Source: CBDDRG01 sp965232975 (GTDB taxonomy: Bacteria; Pseudomonadota; Gammaproteobacteria; Pseudomonadales; Porticoccaceae). Taken from it: 14,938 nt of DNA. This document shows, piece after piece, positions 7,394 to 14,840 of this stretch. The notes beneath the pieces are model-generated. The model searched no databases and was not told the DNA's origin. It saw only the letters and a list, made by a program, of their open reading frames with translations. The position numbers were made by a program, and so were the translations under genes. The stretch is from positions 1 through 14,938 of the forward strand of contig CBDDRG010000235.1 of NCBI GenBank assembly GCA_965232975.1, written 5' to 3'. How positions within the stretch are numbered: position 1 is the stretch's first letter; each line of letters opens with the position of its first letter.

Positions 7394-8350
7394 TCAACGG
7401 GGCACCACCATCGCCACCGGCCATTCACGGTTCGCGTCCCAGCGAATCCAGGTATCGGCGGGCATGCCAGGTTTGAGATGACCATCTGAGTTCGCCAATG
7501 CGAGCACGACCCCGAACACCATGCGCACGCGCTCCTCGGGCATATTGATGTCCCTCGGGGTGAATTGCGCACGCTGATCGACGCGCTTGACGCGGGCATC
7601 GAAGTAGCGGTCGGGGAAGGCGTTCACCCGCACCCGCACCGGATCGTTCAATTTGACGTTGCCGATCACCGCCTCCGGCAGATAAACCTTGAGTTCGAGG
7701 TCGTTCAAATCGACCAGCACCGCGATGTTGCGCCCCGGGCTCGCCAGCTCACCCACCTCGATACCCTTGGACAGCACAGTGGCGTCGAGCGGCGCATAGA
7801 TGCGGGCCTTGTCGACCTGGATGCGCAAATACGCCGCCTGGTTGCGCGCCCGTTCGATGTGGGCGCCGGTTTCTTCAAGCTGGACGCGCAACGAGCGAAC
7901 CTGACCGAGATTCTCGCGCCGCGCGGTGGCAATCTGGTCGAGCCGCTGCTCGGTGACCACGCCGGTCTTGCGCAGCGCCTGATGCCGAGTGAGCTCGCGA
8001 TCGGCGGTCTTCAGCATGTCGTTGGAAGTCGCCAGCTGCTCGCGGATACGCTCCATCTGGAACTGCAACGCCTTGACTTCGGACTCCGCCGTGGCGAGTT
8101 GCGCGCGCGCATCACTGGCATCGAGTTCGACCAACAGCGAGCCCTTGGCGACGGTCTGGCCCTCGACCAGATTGCTGGTGATCACGCGTCCGGTGACCTC
8201 CGCGCTAATCTTTACTTCAGTGCCCTCGACATGGCCGTTGCCATACAGAAAGCCGGGCTCAAGGTCGGGCGGCAACGTCCCGATGTAAAAGAAATATGAG
8301 CCCGCAGCAATCACGCCGGCCACCAGGATGGTCAACATCCAACTCTTCAT
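7394..8350 (-). CDS. ybhG: HlyD-family periplasmic adaptor (YbhG type)
   Basis: This 318-aa membrane-fusion protein has an N-terminal anchor TM (5-23). A lipoyl/barrel half (ISAEVTGRVITSNLVEGQTV, 48-67) follows, then a long helical hairpin (about 80-185) and the second barrel half (RIYAPLDATVLSKGIEVGEL, 183-202). The beta-barrel part contains AQFTPRDINMPEERV (261-275) and HLKPGMPADTWI, closely matching YbhG's EFTPKTVETPDLRT and LRQGMPVTVQ. The adaptor would link the ABC-2 channel to an outer-membrane TolC-like protein; no such gene is in the window. The ATG at 8350 has gagga 9 nt upstream. It is the first gene of the minus-strand operon. E. coli YbhFSR exports cationic drugs and is tied to the regulator CecR, which is absent here. 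Confidence 0.88.
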   Translation of the reverse strand: MKSWMLTILVAGVIAAGSYFFYIGTLPPDLEPGFLYGNGHVEGTEVKISAEVTGRVITSNLVEGQTVAKGSLLVELDASDARAQLATAESEVKALQFQMERIREQLATSNDMLKTADRELTRHQALRKTGVVTEQRLDQIATARRENLGQVRSLRVQLEETGAHIERARNQAAYLRIQVDKARIYAPLDATVLSKGIEVGELASPGRNIAVLVDLNDLELKVYLPEAVIGNVKLNDPVRVRVNAFPDRYFDARVKRVDQRAQFTPRDINMPEERVRMVFGVVLALANSDGHLKPGMPADTWIRWDANREWPVAMVVPR

Positions 8351-8447
8351 CGTGCCATATCCTCAGGGTTTTACCGCCGCGCTGAATGCCTGCGGCTCAG
8401 TTTCAAGGTGTCGTTCCCAGTTATCGGAACTTATAAGAACTAATAAT
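8351..8447 (-). promoter_or_regulatory. Probable promoter/operator region of the exporter operon
   Basis: An AT-rich island lies between a terminator (8448-8477) and the adaptor start codon. It contains TATAAG- and GATAAC-like -10 candidates on the minus strand. A dyad gttcc/ggaac (8413-8417/8426-8430) sits beside a second gaac-type half at 8437-8440. The spacing could suit a dimeric regulator such as a TetR protein, but no -35 box is clear and no regulator gene is adjacent. Confidence 0.35.
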
Positions 8448-8477
8448 AAAAAACGGATGGTTGCCGTTGCGCCATCC
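8448..8477 (-). terminator. Candidate intrinsic terminator of the SCO1 gene
   Basis: On the minus strand, ggatgg and ccatcc form a 6-bp stem (8472-8477 and 8455-8460) over an 11-nt loop, followed by g and six T (8448-8453). It lies about 85 nt after the SCO1 stop and separates that gene from the exporter operon. Confidence 0.55.
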
Positions 8478-8561
8478 CCAGTCTCGATCGCCGGGGTTCG
8501 CCGCGCAGCAAGCGGAATAACGATAAGATGCCATCAATGGCGAAGTCAACGACTAAATTAA

Positions 8562-9179
8562 TCAATCGCTAATATAATCGCCAATAGCATCGGCTATGTC
8601 GGTTTCGGCATCATCCCATCGAAAAGACGCCACCAGCGACCCGGTCGGCGTCATCAAATACAGCACTGCGCTGTGGTTCATCGAATAGTCATCCTGACCC
8701 GCGGCGGTTTTGGCGCTGCTCACCCGCCAGGCCTTGAGCACCTTGGCGATCTGATCCGGCGCGCCGGTCAGATAAACGATTCGCGGATCGAACAGCTTGG
8801 CGTATTCGCGCAGCCGCTCCGGGGTATCGCGCTCCGGATCGACCGTCACGAACAGCGGATACAAACGCGTGGCGGCGGGCCCCAACGCACGCAGAATCAC
8901 CGACATCCGCGCCAGCGTCGTCGGGCACACATCGGGACAATGGGTAAAGCCGAAAAAAATCAACTTGTAGCGGTCGGCAAAATCCCGCTCGGTCACCGCG
9001 CGGCCGGACGCGTCGACCAACGCAAACTGACCGCCGATGCTGGCCTCGGTGCCGGGTGGAATGCGGCCCTCGCTGCGCTTTAGCTGCACCAGGTAATCGG
9101 TGACGGCAAACACCCCCAGCAGCACTACCATCAGTGCCACCGCGAGGCCGATTTTGCGCATGTTAGACTGGGTCATCAT
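8562..9179 (-). CDS. SCO1/SenC/PrrC family copper-binding protein
   Basis: The 205-aa product has an N-terminal TM anchor (about 10-30) and a periplasmic thioredoxin-fold domain. The copper ligands are all present: CPDVC (Cys81, Cys85) after FFGFTH, and His169 in MNHSA. DPERDTP (115-121) is the usual conserved loop. Family members deliver copper to the CuA site of cytochrome c oxidase or act as periplasmic thiol reductases. No oxidase genes are visible beside it. The start may be the ATG at 9179 or 9176; neither has a good Shine-Dalgarno. The gene is minus-strand, upstream of the exporter operon, and divergent from the unknown membrane-anchored gene at 9301. Confidence 0.92.
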   Translation of the reverse strand: MMTQSNMRKIGLAVALMVVLLGVFAVTDYLVQLKRSEGRIPPGTEASIGGQFALVDASGRAVTERDFADRYKLIFFGFTHCPDVCPTTLARMSVILRALGPAATRLYPLFVTVDPERDTPERLREYAKLFDPRIVYLTGAPDQIAKVLKAWRVSSAKTAAGQDDYSMNHSAVLYLMTPTGSLVASFRWDDAETDIADAIGDYISD

Positions 9180-9300
9180 CAGTTCGCTGCGCTGCGCCAG
9201 GGTGCCCGATTCTGCGGTGGCGCCCCCGCGCTGGCAATCCCCAGCGCTGGCAATGGTGAATGCTGAAGTTAAGTTGTGATGTGGGTGATGCGCGCATCAA
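9180..9300. promoter_or_regulatory. Divergent intergenic region with palindromes and a direct repeat
   Basis: The region between two divergent genes holds the 12-bp perfect palindrome gatgcgcgcatc (9287-9298), ending 2 nt before the plus-strand ATG. It also holds the palindrome ccagcgctgg (9241-9250) and a direct repeat cgctggcaat at 9229-9238 and 9245-9254, 16 nt apart. These are candidate operator sites for shared control, but no regulator is identified. Confidence 0.35.
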
Positions 9301-10134
9301 ATGCGCTTGACGAGTTCGCCAGTGAAACCAGTCGGCATTGTTGATAGTCCCCCGCCCTCTCCGCCCGGCCGCCGCTTGCAGATGCGGCTGCTGCTGATCG
9401 CGCTGGTCGCCGCTGCGGGCATTGGCTATGTCGCCTTGCGGCCGCAGATTTTCACCTTGCTGGCCGCGGGCACGGAATGGGTGCTGGTGACCTGCGGCTT
9501 CGTCGCGCCGGGCGCCGACGGCGAGGGTATGGCAGATGATCGCCTGCGCCGGCTGTATTACGCCTCGCGCATGTTCGAGGCGGTGCCACCGCGCGCGCTC
9601 TCACCGCTGGACGCCTGGGCTGACAAAGCCTACCCGGGCATGGGTTTCGGCTTTGTCCGCACCTTCGATCAGAAGCCGGTTGCGCTGGCGATCGGCGGCT
9701 GGCTGTTCAATATCCCCTGCACCTATTTTGCCGACGCGCGCGACTGCACCCGCGCCGGCCTCACCACCGCGCGCCTGCGGGTGGACACCACCGATCTGGC
9801 GCCGCTGCGCGCCCATTTGATTCCGGAGTTTCTGGCGACGGCGTCACCCGCAATCCTGCGCGTGACGCTCGCCCGATCTGCCGCCAAACCGCCCCCACCA
9901 ACTGATTACGATCCAGTAATGGTTCGTGGGGCCGACGGCGGTTCACGAGTGCTGCACTGCATCTCCGCCGCCCGCGCCCAGCAACTCGGCGTACTCCAGC
10001 ACTGCATCCTCGCTGTGCAATACAGCCCCGATGTGGCGCTCGAACTCTATTTCGCCGCCGCGCTCCAGGATCAATGGCAGCGGCTGGAGCAAGGCGCGCT
10101 CGCGCTCGCCCGGCAGTTTCAGGTGCAGCGATGA
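9301..10134 (+). CDS. Membrane-anchored hypothetical protein
   Basis: I do not recognise this protein. A Pro-rich start is followed by a hydrophobic segment at about 29-47 (LLLIALVAAAGIGYVALRP) and then a mixed alpha/beta globular region, probably periplasmic. Five Cys (65, 140, 149, 220, 235) could pair as disulphides; IPCTYFADARDC and LHC...HC are the relevant stretches. A DYDPVMVRG segment and a late helix ALQDQWQRLEQGALALARQF are noted. The true start could be the internal ATG at 9382 (MRLLLIALVAAAG), which would make the hydrophobic segment a normal N-terminal anchor or signal; neither start has a clear ribosome site. Codon pattern and length support a real gene. It is divergent from the SCO1 gene and precedes recQ by about 215 nt. 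Confidence 0.65.
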   Translation: MRLTSSPVKPVGIVDSPPPSPPGRRLQMRLLLIALVAAAGIGYVALRPQIFTLLAAGTEWVLVTCGFVAPGADGEGMADDRLRRLYYASRMFEAVPPRALSPLDAWADKAYPGMGFGFVRTFDQKPVALAIGGWLFNIPCTYFADARDCTRAGLTTARLRVDTTDLAPLRAHLIPEFLATASPAILRVTLARSAAKPPPPTDYDPVMVRGADGGSRVLHCISAARAQQLGVLQHCILAVQYSPDVALELYFAAALQDQWQRLEQGALALARQFQVQR

Positions 10135-10349
10135 CGGATGATCGGCGCCATCCCCGGTTGCTCGGGCAGCCCATTGTCGCCAAGCGTAAAACCCGCACGC
10201 CGCCCGTAGCGCGGTTCGGATTTGCCGGCCACTTCCCCTCCCAGGGTTAGCGCCCCGATCAAGTTCCCCGCGGCGACAACTGTCCTGACACCGGGAATAG
10301 GATCATTGCCGCAGCGTGGGGCGAGCCATCGGGAGGCATTGTCCATACA

Positions 10350-12506
10350 ATGCCGGGGATGACCCGCACTTCCCTCGACATCCTGCAATCCGTCTTTGGC
10401 TACCCGTCGTTCCGCCTGCCCCAGGGCGAGGTGATCGATACCTTGCTGGCGGGGACGGATGCACTGGTACTGATGCCCACCGGCGGCGGCAAGTCCCTGT
10501 GCTATCAAATCCCCGGCATCCTCCTGCCGGGCACCGCCGTCGTGGTGTCGCCCCTGATCGCCCTGATGCAGGATCAGGTGGCGGCGCTGGAACAGGCGGG
10601 GGTGGCGGCGGCCTTTATCAATTCCTCACAAACCGCAGAGGCATCCCGCGCCGTCACGCGGCGGCTGCTCGCCGGCGAACTCGACCTGCTCTATCTGGCA
10701 CCCGAGCGCCTGGTGCAGGAAGCCATGCTGAGCCTGCTGGCACAGGTGAAAATCAACCTGTTCGCCATCGATGAGGCCCATTGCGTGTCCCAGTGGGGGC
10801 ACGATTTCCGCCCCGAATATATCCGCCTCGATGTGCTCCACCAGCGCTTTCCCGAGGTGCCGCGCATCGCGCTGACCGCCACCGCCGACGAGCCCACCCG
10901 GCGGGAGATTCTGCGCCGCCTCAATCTGGAGCGGGCGCGGGTATTCATCTGCGGTTTCGACCGCCCCAATATCCGTTATCGCATCGCCGAGGGGGGCAGT
11001 GGCGGGCGCGACAAACTGCTGCGCTTCATCCGCGATGAACATGCCGGCGAGGCCGGCATCGTCTACTGCCTGTCCCGCAAGCGGGTCGATGAGATCGCCG
11101 ACTGGCTCAGCGCGCAAAAGCTGGTGGCACTGCCCTACCACGCCGGCATGACCAGCGCCCAGCGCGAGGCCAACCAGCGCCGCTTTCTCAACGAGGAAGG
11201 CGTCATCGTCGTCGCCACCATCGCCTTCGGCATGGGTATCGACAAGCCCAATGTGCGCTTTGTCGCCCATCTCAATCTGCCCAAAAGTGTCGAGTCCTAC
11301 TACCAGGAAACCGGCCGTGCCGGCCGCGATGGGCTGCCCGCCGACGCCTGGATGCTGTATGGCCTGCAGGATGTGATCACGCTGCGCCAGATGATGGAGG
11401 GCTCCACGGCGGAGGAGCAGTACAAGCGCATCGAGCGCCACAAACTCGACGCCATGCTCGGCCTGTGCGAAATGACCGGTTGCCGCCGCCAGGCACTGCT
11501 CACCTATTTCGGCGACCCCGCGCCGGATCCCTGTGGCAACTGCGACAATTGCCTGACCCCGCCGCAGACCTGGGATGCCACCGTCGCTGCCCGCAAAGCG
11601 CTGTCCTGCGTGCACCGCACCGGGCAGCGTTTCGGCGTCAACTATTTGATCGACGTGCTCCACGGCAAAGCCGACGAGCGCACCCGGCGTTTCGGGCACG
11701 ACAAAATCACCACCTTCGGCATTGGCAACGACCTGACCACACCCGTATGGCGCGGTGTATTCCGCCAGTTGATCGCCCGCGGCCTGCTCAGCGTGGATGC
11801 CGAAGGCCACGGCGGGTTGCGGTTGACCGAGCGCTGTCGTCCGGTATTACAGGGCAGCGAAAAGCTGTGGTTGCGCAAAGAGCTACCGGTTGAGCGCGCG
11901 GCGAAAAAGCCGCGCACGGCGGCCGGCGCTGTCGCCGGGGCGGATGCGGGATTGTGGGAAGCCCTCCGCCGTCAGCGCCGCCAGCTCGCCGAGGAGCAGG
12001 GCGTACCGCCCTATGCGGTATTCCACGACGCGACGCTGATGGAGCTGATGGCGCGGCGGCCGCGAACCCTGCAGGAGATGGCCGGCATTTCCGGCATCGG
12101 CAGCCACAAGCTGGACGCCTACGGCGAAACCTTCCTTGATCTGATCGCCGAACACAGCGCTGCCCGCGGGGCCACTGCTCACCGCGACATCCCTGCCGAC
12201 ACTCTTGCCGACACCGCGGCGGAAACCCTGGCGCTGTTGCGAGCGGGCCTGGATGTCGCCGCCATCGCGCGTCAGCGCGGCCTGCGCGAAAGCACCATCT
12301 ACACTCATCTGGCCGAGGCGCTACTCCGCAACGAGGTGCCGCTCGCTGAAGCGATCGGCCTCGATGCAGCTGAAATTGAACGCATCGTCGCCGTGATGGA
12401 TCGCCACGCTGAGCCAGCGCTCAAACCCGTGTTCGAGGCGCTCGCCGGTCGCATCGATTACGGCGTGCTGCGTTGCATCCAGGCGGCGCGGCGCGCTGGA
12501 AAGTAG
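10350..12506 (+). CDS. recQ: ATP-dependent DNA helicase RecQ
   Basis: This 718-aa 3'-5' helicase of recombination and replication repair has all domains. The helicase core holds Walker A MPTGGGKS (42-49), DEAH (141-144), the aromatic-rich loop SQWGHDFRPEY (147-157) and motif VI QETGRAGRDG (319-328). The Zn-binding Cys are 378, 395, 398 and 401, with the same 17-residue first spacing as in E. coli RecQ. An RQC winged helix spans about 405-505 and HRDC about 533-600 (GLWEALRRQRRQLAEEQGVP). A C-terminal helix-turn-helix tail (about 622-685, AAIARQRGLRESTIYTHLAE) makes it longer than E. coli RecQ (about 610 aa), as in many pseudomonad and xanthomonad forms. The start is ATG 10350 or ATG 10359; gggagg lies 13 nt before the first. 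Confidence 0.95.
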   Translation: MPGMTRTSLDILQSVFGYPSFRLPQGEVIDTLLAGTDALVLMPTGGGKSLCYQIPGILLPGTAVVVSPLIALMQDQVAALEQAGVAAAFINSSQTAEASRAVTRRLLAGELDLLYLAPERLVQEAMLSLLAQVKINLFAIDEAHCVSQWGHDFRPEYIRLDVLHQRFPEVPRIALTATADEPTRREILRRLNLERARVFICGFDRPNIRYRIAEGGSGGRDKLLRFIRDEHAGEAGIVYCLSRKRVDEIADWLSAQKLVALPYHAGMTSAQREANQRRFLNEEGVIVVATIAFGMGIDKPNVRFVAHLNLPKSVESYYQETGRAGRDGLPADAWMLYGLQDVITLRQMMEGSTAEEQYKRIERHKLDAMLGLCEMTGCRRQALLTYFGDPAPDPCGNCDNCLTPPQTWDATVAARKALSCVHRTGQRFGVNYLIDVLHGKADERTRRFGHDKITTFGIGNDLTTPVWRGVFRQLIARGLLSVDAEGHGGLRLTERCRPVLQGSEKLWLRKELPVERAAKKPRTAAGAVAGADAGLWEALRRQRRQLAEEQGVPPYAVFHDATLMELMARRPRTLQEMAGISGIGSHKLDAYGETFLDLIAEHSAARGATAHRDIPADTLADTAAETLALLRAGLDVAAIARQRGLRESTIYTHLAEALLRNEVPLAEAIGLDAAEIERIVAVMDRHAEPALKPVFEALAGRIDYGVLRCIQAARRAGK

Positions 12507-12652
12507 CATGTACAAGTATCAGAGCCGTAGGTCATTTCACGGCCACTTGTCACTGGGCCGTCGGATACATACCCCAGACATCGAGCGATCAGTGGTAAGT
12601 TACCGGCGGCATCGCTGAGCGCCTCGACGCTTACAACAGAAGGATAAATGCC

Positions 12653-13435
12653 TTGCCTTACATCGATCGCGACGGCGTGAACATTTACTACGACGCCCAA
12701 GGCCCCAAGGGCGCCCTTCCTGTTCTCCTCTCCCACGGTCACGCCGCGGCGACGCAGATGTGGGCAGCGCAGGTCGAGGCACTCCGGCAAAAATTCCGCA
12801 TCATCACCTGGGATCTCCGCGGCCACGGTCGCAGCGACTGCCCGGATGATCCTGCGCTCTATACCGTGGAGCACACCGTTGACGATATCGCCGCCATTCT
12901 CGACGACTGCGATATCGACAAGGCCGTGATCGGCGGTCATTCACTCGGCGGGGTAATGGCCTTCCAGTTTCAGCTCAGGTATCCACAGCGGGTGCTGGCC
13001 ATGGCCATTCTCAACAGCGGCCCCGGCTTTCGCAGTGACATCGCGCGCACTAATTGGAACCTCGGCTGCGAGCGCACGGCGGCGTCATTGGCGCGCAAAG
13101 GGCTCGCGGCTCTGTCAAAGAGCAATGACGTTCATGCCGAGTGGCATGCCGATGTGCGAGGCCTGGTCCACTCTGCGCGCGGCATCATGCCGCACCAGGA
13201 TTCCCGCATGATCGACAATCTTGCCAACATCGACGTACCGGTTTTGGTTCTCGTCGGCGCTCAGGATCGCGAGTTTCTCGGTGCTGCGGATTATATGGAG
13301 CGAAAGATTCCGGACGTTCGAAAAATCATCATTGCAAATGCCGGGCACGCCGCCAACCTGGATCAACCTGAAGTCTTCAACCAACTACTGATAGGGTTTC
13401 TTGAACGACTGGAGAGAATGGCGGGATCACGCTGA
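12653..13435 (+). CDS. Alpha/beta-fold hydrolase, probable TTG start
   Basis: The 260-aa enzyme has a complete alpha/beta hydrolase triad. The nucleophile Ser97 lies in GGHSLGG, the acid is Asp205 in VGAQDREF, and His232 lies in NAGHAANLDQPE; an oxyanion stretch LSHGHAAATQMW (26-37) and DLRGHGRSD (54-62) precede them. The closest general resemblance is to 3-oxoadipate enol-lactonase-like and other carboxylic-ester or C-C hydrolases; the substrate cannot be told. Homology begins at PYIDRDGVNIYYD, so the start is TTG 12653, with aagga 8 nt upstream. An ATG at 12648 lies in another frame and ends after 10 codons. It lies 146 nt after recQ on the same strand and before a decayed dehydrogenase fragment. 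Confidence 0.88.
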   Translation: MPYIDRDGVNIYYDAQGPKGALPVLLSHGHAAATQMWAAQVEALRQKFRIITWDLRGHGRSDCPDDPALYTVEHTVDDIAAILDDCDIDKAVIGGHSLGGVMAFQFQLRYPQRVLAMAILNSGPGFRSDIARTNWNLGCERTAASLARKGLAALSKSNDVHAEWHADVRGLVHSARGIMPHQDSRMIDNLANIDVPVLVLVGAQDREFLGAADYMERKIPDVRKIIIANAGHAANLDQPEVFNQLLIGFLERLERMAGSR

Positions 13436-13604
13436 AATGCAGTGCCCTACGGACAGTCAGATCAGGCCCGTCATTTGACCCGCCTCGCCGATTAGGCAAA
13501 GCTGGCAGCGCAAAATAATCGTGGGGCCTGGCTCCGCTTCATTCAACCGGCGAAGGCGTCCTGTACGGCGACGCAATGTCAACGTCAGACGGAAAGCCGG
13601 CCCG

Positions 13605-13763
13605 GCGCAGAAGGCCGTCGCCGAACTGACAGGCAAGGGTCTCGACGCCGCCTGCGTGCAGGTCGATGTCAGCAAGCTCGAATCGGTGCAGGCCGCCGCC
13701 AAAACGGTGGCAACCTTCGGCAAGGTGCACGTCATCAGCAACAATGCCGGGGTGGCGGTGGGC
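13605..13763 (+). pseudogene. Short-chain dehydrogenase/reductase fragment
   Basis: About 53 codons read AQKAVAELTGKGLDAACVQV, then DVSKLESVQAAAKTVATFGK and VHVISNNAGVAVG. This is the central part of a classical SDR: the acidic D-V loop after the third strand and the NNAG motif of strand 4. The N-terminal TGxxxGIG cofactor loop, the catalytic S-Y-K and the C-terminus are missing in every frame nearby. The piece lies in a longer open frame (13521-13805), but its flanks (RRRRPVRRRNV and RLQRILWPARTDG) do not look like SDR. It is a gene remnant, about a fifth of a normal 250-aa SDR. Confidence 0.7.
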
Positions 13764-13979
13764 CGGCTACAGCGAATCCTGTGGCCCGCGAGAACCGACG
13801 GATGATCGATGACCCCGCCAATCTCAAAGTACCCCGCTCGTCGCGGTACACGCCCGCGACGGCCTCCGAAGATCAAGCGCCGACTCAACGGCTTCGAACA
13901 CCTGGCCGAGGGACGGAAAGGCGCCCACTGATGCGCCATTCCGCGCCAAGCTTGCCAAATCGACCTGCCGCGTATCCGG
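13764..13979. other. Decayed sequence between SDR and SNF2 fragments
   Basis: No supported gene. A 40-codon plus-strand frame at 13809-13931 (MTPPISKYPARRGTRPRRPP at its start) is basic and Pro-rich but has no family resemblance. The stretch 13436-13604 on the other side of the SDR remnant is equally empty. Confidence 0.35.
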
Positions 13980-14720
13980 TCACTGAGCGACGGCCTGCCA
14001 AAGGTCTTTCCCTTCCTGTTCCGTAACCATCGGTGGCGCAAGCAACTCCCGACTCAGTTGCCGCTTGCGCTCCAGCAGCTCATCGAGCTTGATATCGAAG
14101 CTGCCATTATCAAGACGCGGATGAATCGCCAACGGGCAGTGCACCTGCACGTCGCGGGTTTGACCGATGCGGTAGACGCGATCACTGCACTGATCTTCGA
14201 CGGCCGGGTTCCACCAGCGCGACAGGTGGATGACATGGTTCGCGGCAGTGAGCGTAATGCCGACACCGCCGGCCTTCGGCGACAGAATCATCACGTCGAA
14301 GATATTGGCATCCTGCTGGAACCGATTGACGCGTTTCTGGCGCTCTGCCCCCGCGATCTCGCCACTGATGATCATCGGTAGTTGGGATAGCCGATAACGG
14401 CGCTGGATCAACCCGGCGAGCTTGGTCTGCATCGCCAGCAATTCCACGAATACGAGGGCTTTCCGCTTCTGCGCGCTGACCTCGTCGAGAATTTTGAACG
14501 TGGCGGCGAGCCGGGCAGACTGACCGATGTAGTCGTCATCCTCGATTGCATCGGACGCATCCGGATGCACCGGGTGCAGGCAGATACCGCGCAGTTGCTG
14601 TAGCGCCTGGAGCATCCAGCCGCGATCTTGCTGGTCCTCGCGGACTCGTGCCGCCGCTATTACCTGGTCGTAGGCCAGCGCCTGCGCCGCCGGCATGATC
14701 GCCCGCGTCCGCCGGTCGGG
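13980..14720 (-). pseudogene. SNF2-family helicase, C-terminal half only
   Basis: The minus strand encodes the second RecA-like lobe of a SWI2/SNF2 ATPase. It contains KALVFVELLAM, MIISGEIAGAERQKRVNRFQ, motif V LSPKAGGVGITLTAANHVIH (185-204, counted from the longest ATG at 14837) and motif VI DRVYRIGQTRDVQVHC (219-234). It ends in a normal family tail, LDELLERKRQLSRELL. The first lobe with Walker A and DEAH is absent. Recognisable homology starts near MPAAQALAYDQV (14696) and the frame then runs backward into repeat sequence beside a transposase, so the 5' part has been cut off. Full proteins of this kind exceed 900 aa. It is unlikely to be an active motor; the missing half may lie beyond the window. 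Confidence 0.8.
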
Positions 14721-14730
14721 TTTGCACAAC

Positions 14731-14796
14731 AACGGGGTCACACAACAACGAACAACGCGAACAACGGGGTCACGCGAACAACGAACAACGGGGTCA
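14731..14796 (+). repeat. Three GGGGTCA direct repeats upstream of the transposase
   Basis: The 10-mer aacggggtca occurs at 14731-14740, 14763-14772 and 14787-14796, interspersed with acaacgaacaacg-type units. The last copy continues as ggggtcaggtcttgcatc, a leader commonly seen before IS200-like REP-associated transposases in proteobacteria. The repeats mark the junction between the truncated SNF2 gene and the transposase. Confidence 0.7.
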
Positions 14797-14821
14797 GGTC
14801 TTGCATCAACATATTTCTTAT

Positions 14822-14840
14822 GCCATGTTTTCGGCATGGC
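14822..14840. repeat. Inverted repeat spanning the transposase start codon
   Basis: The arms gccatg (14822-14827) and catggc (14835-14840) are exact reverse complements around a ttttcgg loop. The transposase ATG (14836) lies in the right arm. A hairpin here could hide the start codon, or it may be part of the structured element end recognised by the transposase. Confidence 0.55.

Noticed and set aside
5701..7476. 591-codon open frame on the plus strand
   Set aside because: It lies wholly antisense to the tandem ATPase and adaptor genes. It is His/Gln/Arg rich with no motif, as expected from the mirror of GC-rich codons.
10119..10508. Minus-strand frame with a plausible-looking stretch (VRTVVAAGNLIGALTLGGEV)
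   Set aside because: It briefly resembles a flavoprotein tail, but it overlaps both the upstream gene end and the recQ start and lacks any diagnostic motif.
10626..11810. 394-codon open frame on the minus strand inside recQ
   Set aside because: It is antisense to a complete RecQ and has no family motif or ribosome site of note.
13457..13520. Minus-strand end reading GEAGQMTGLI, like the tail of a nitronate monooxygenase
   Set aside because: Only about ten residues resemble that family, with nothing upstream in any frame.
14731..14796. CRISPR-like array
   Set aside because: The repeat unit is only 10 bp, the spacing is irregular and the spacers are themselves repetitive; the context is a transposase leader.
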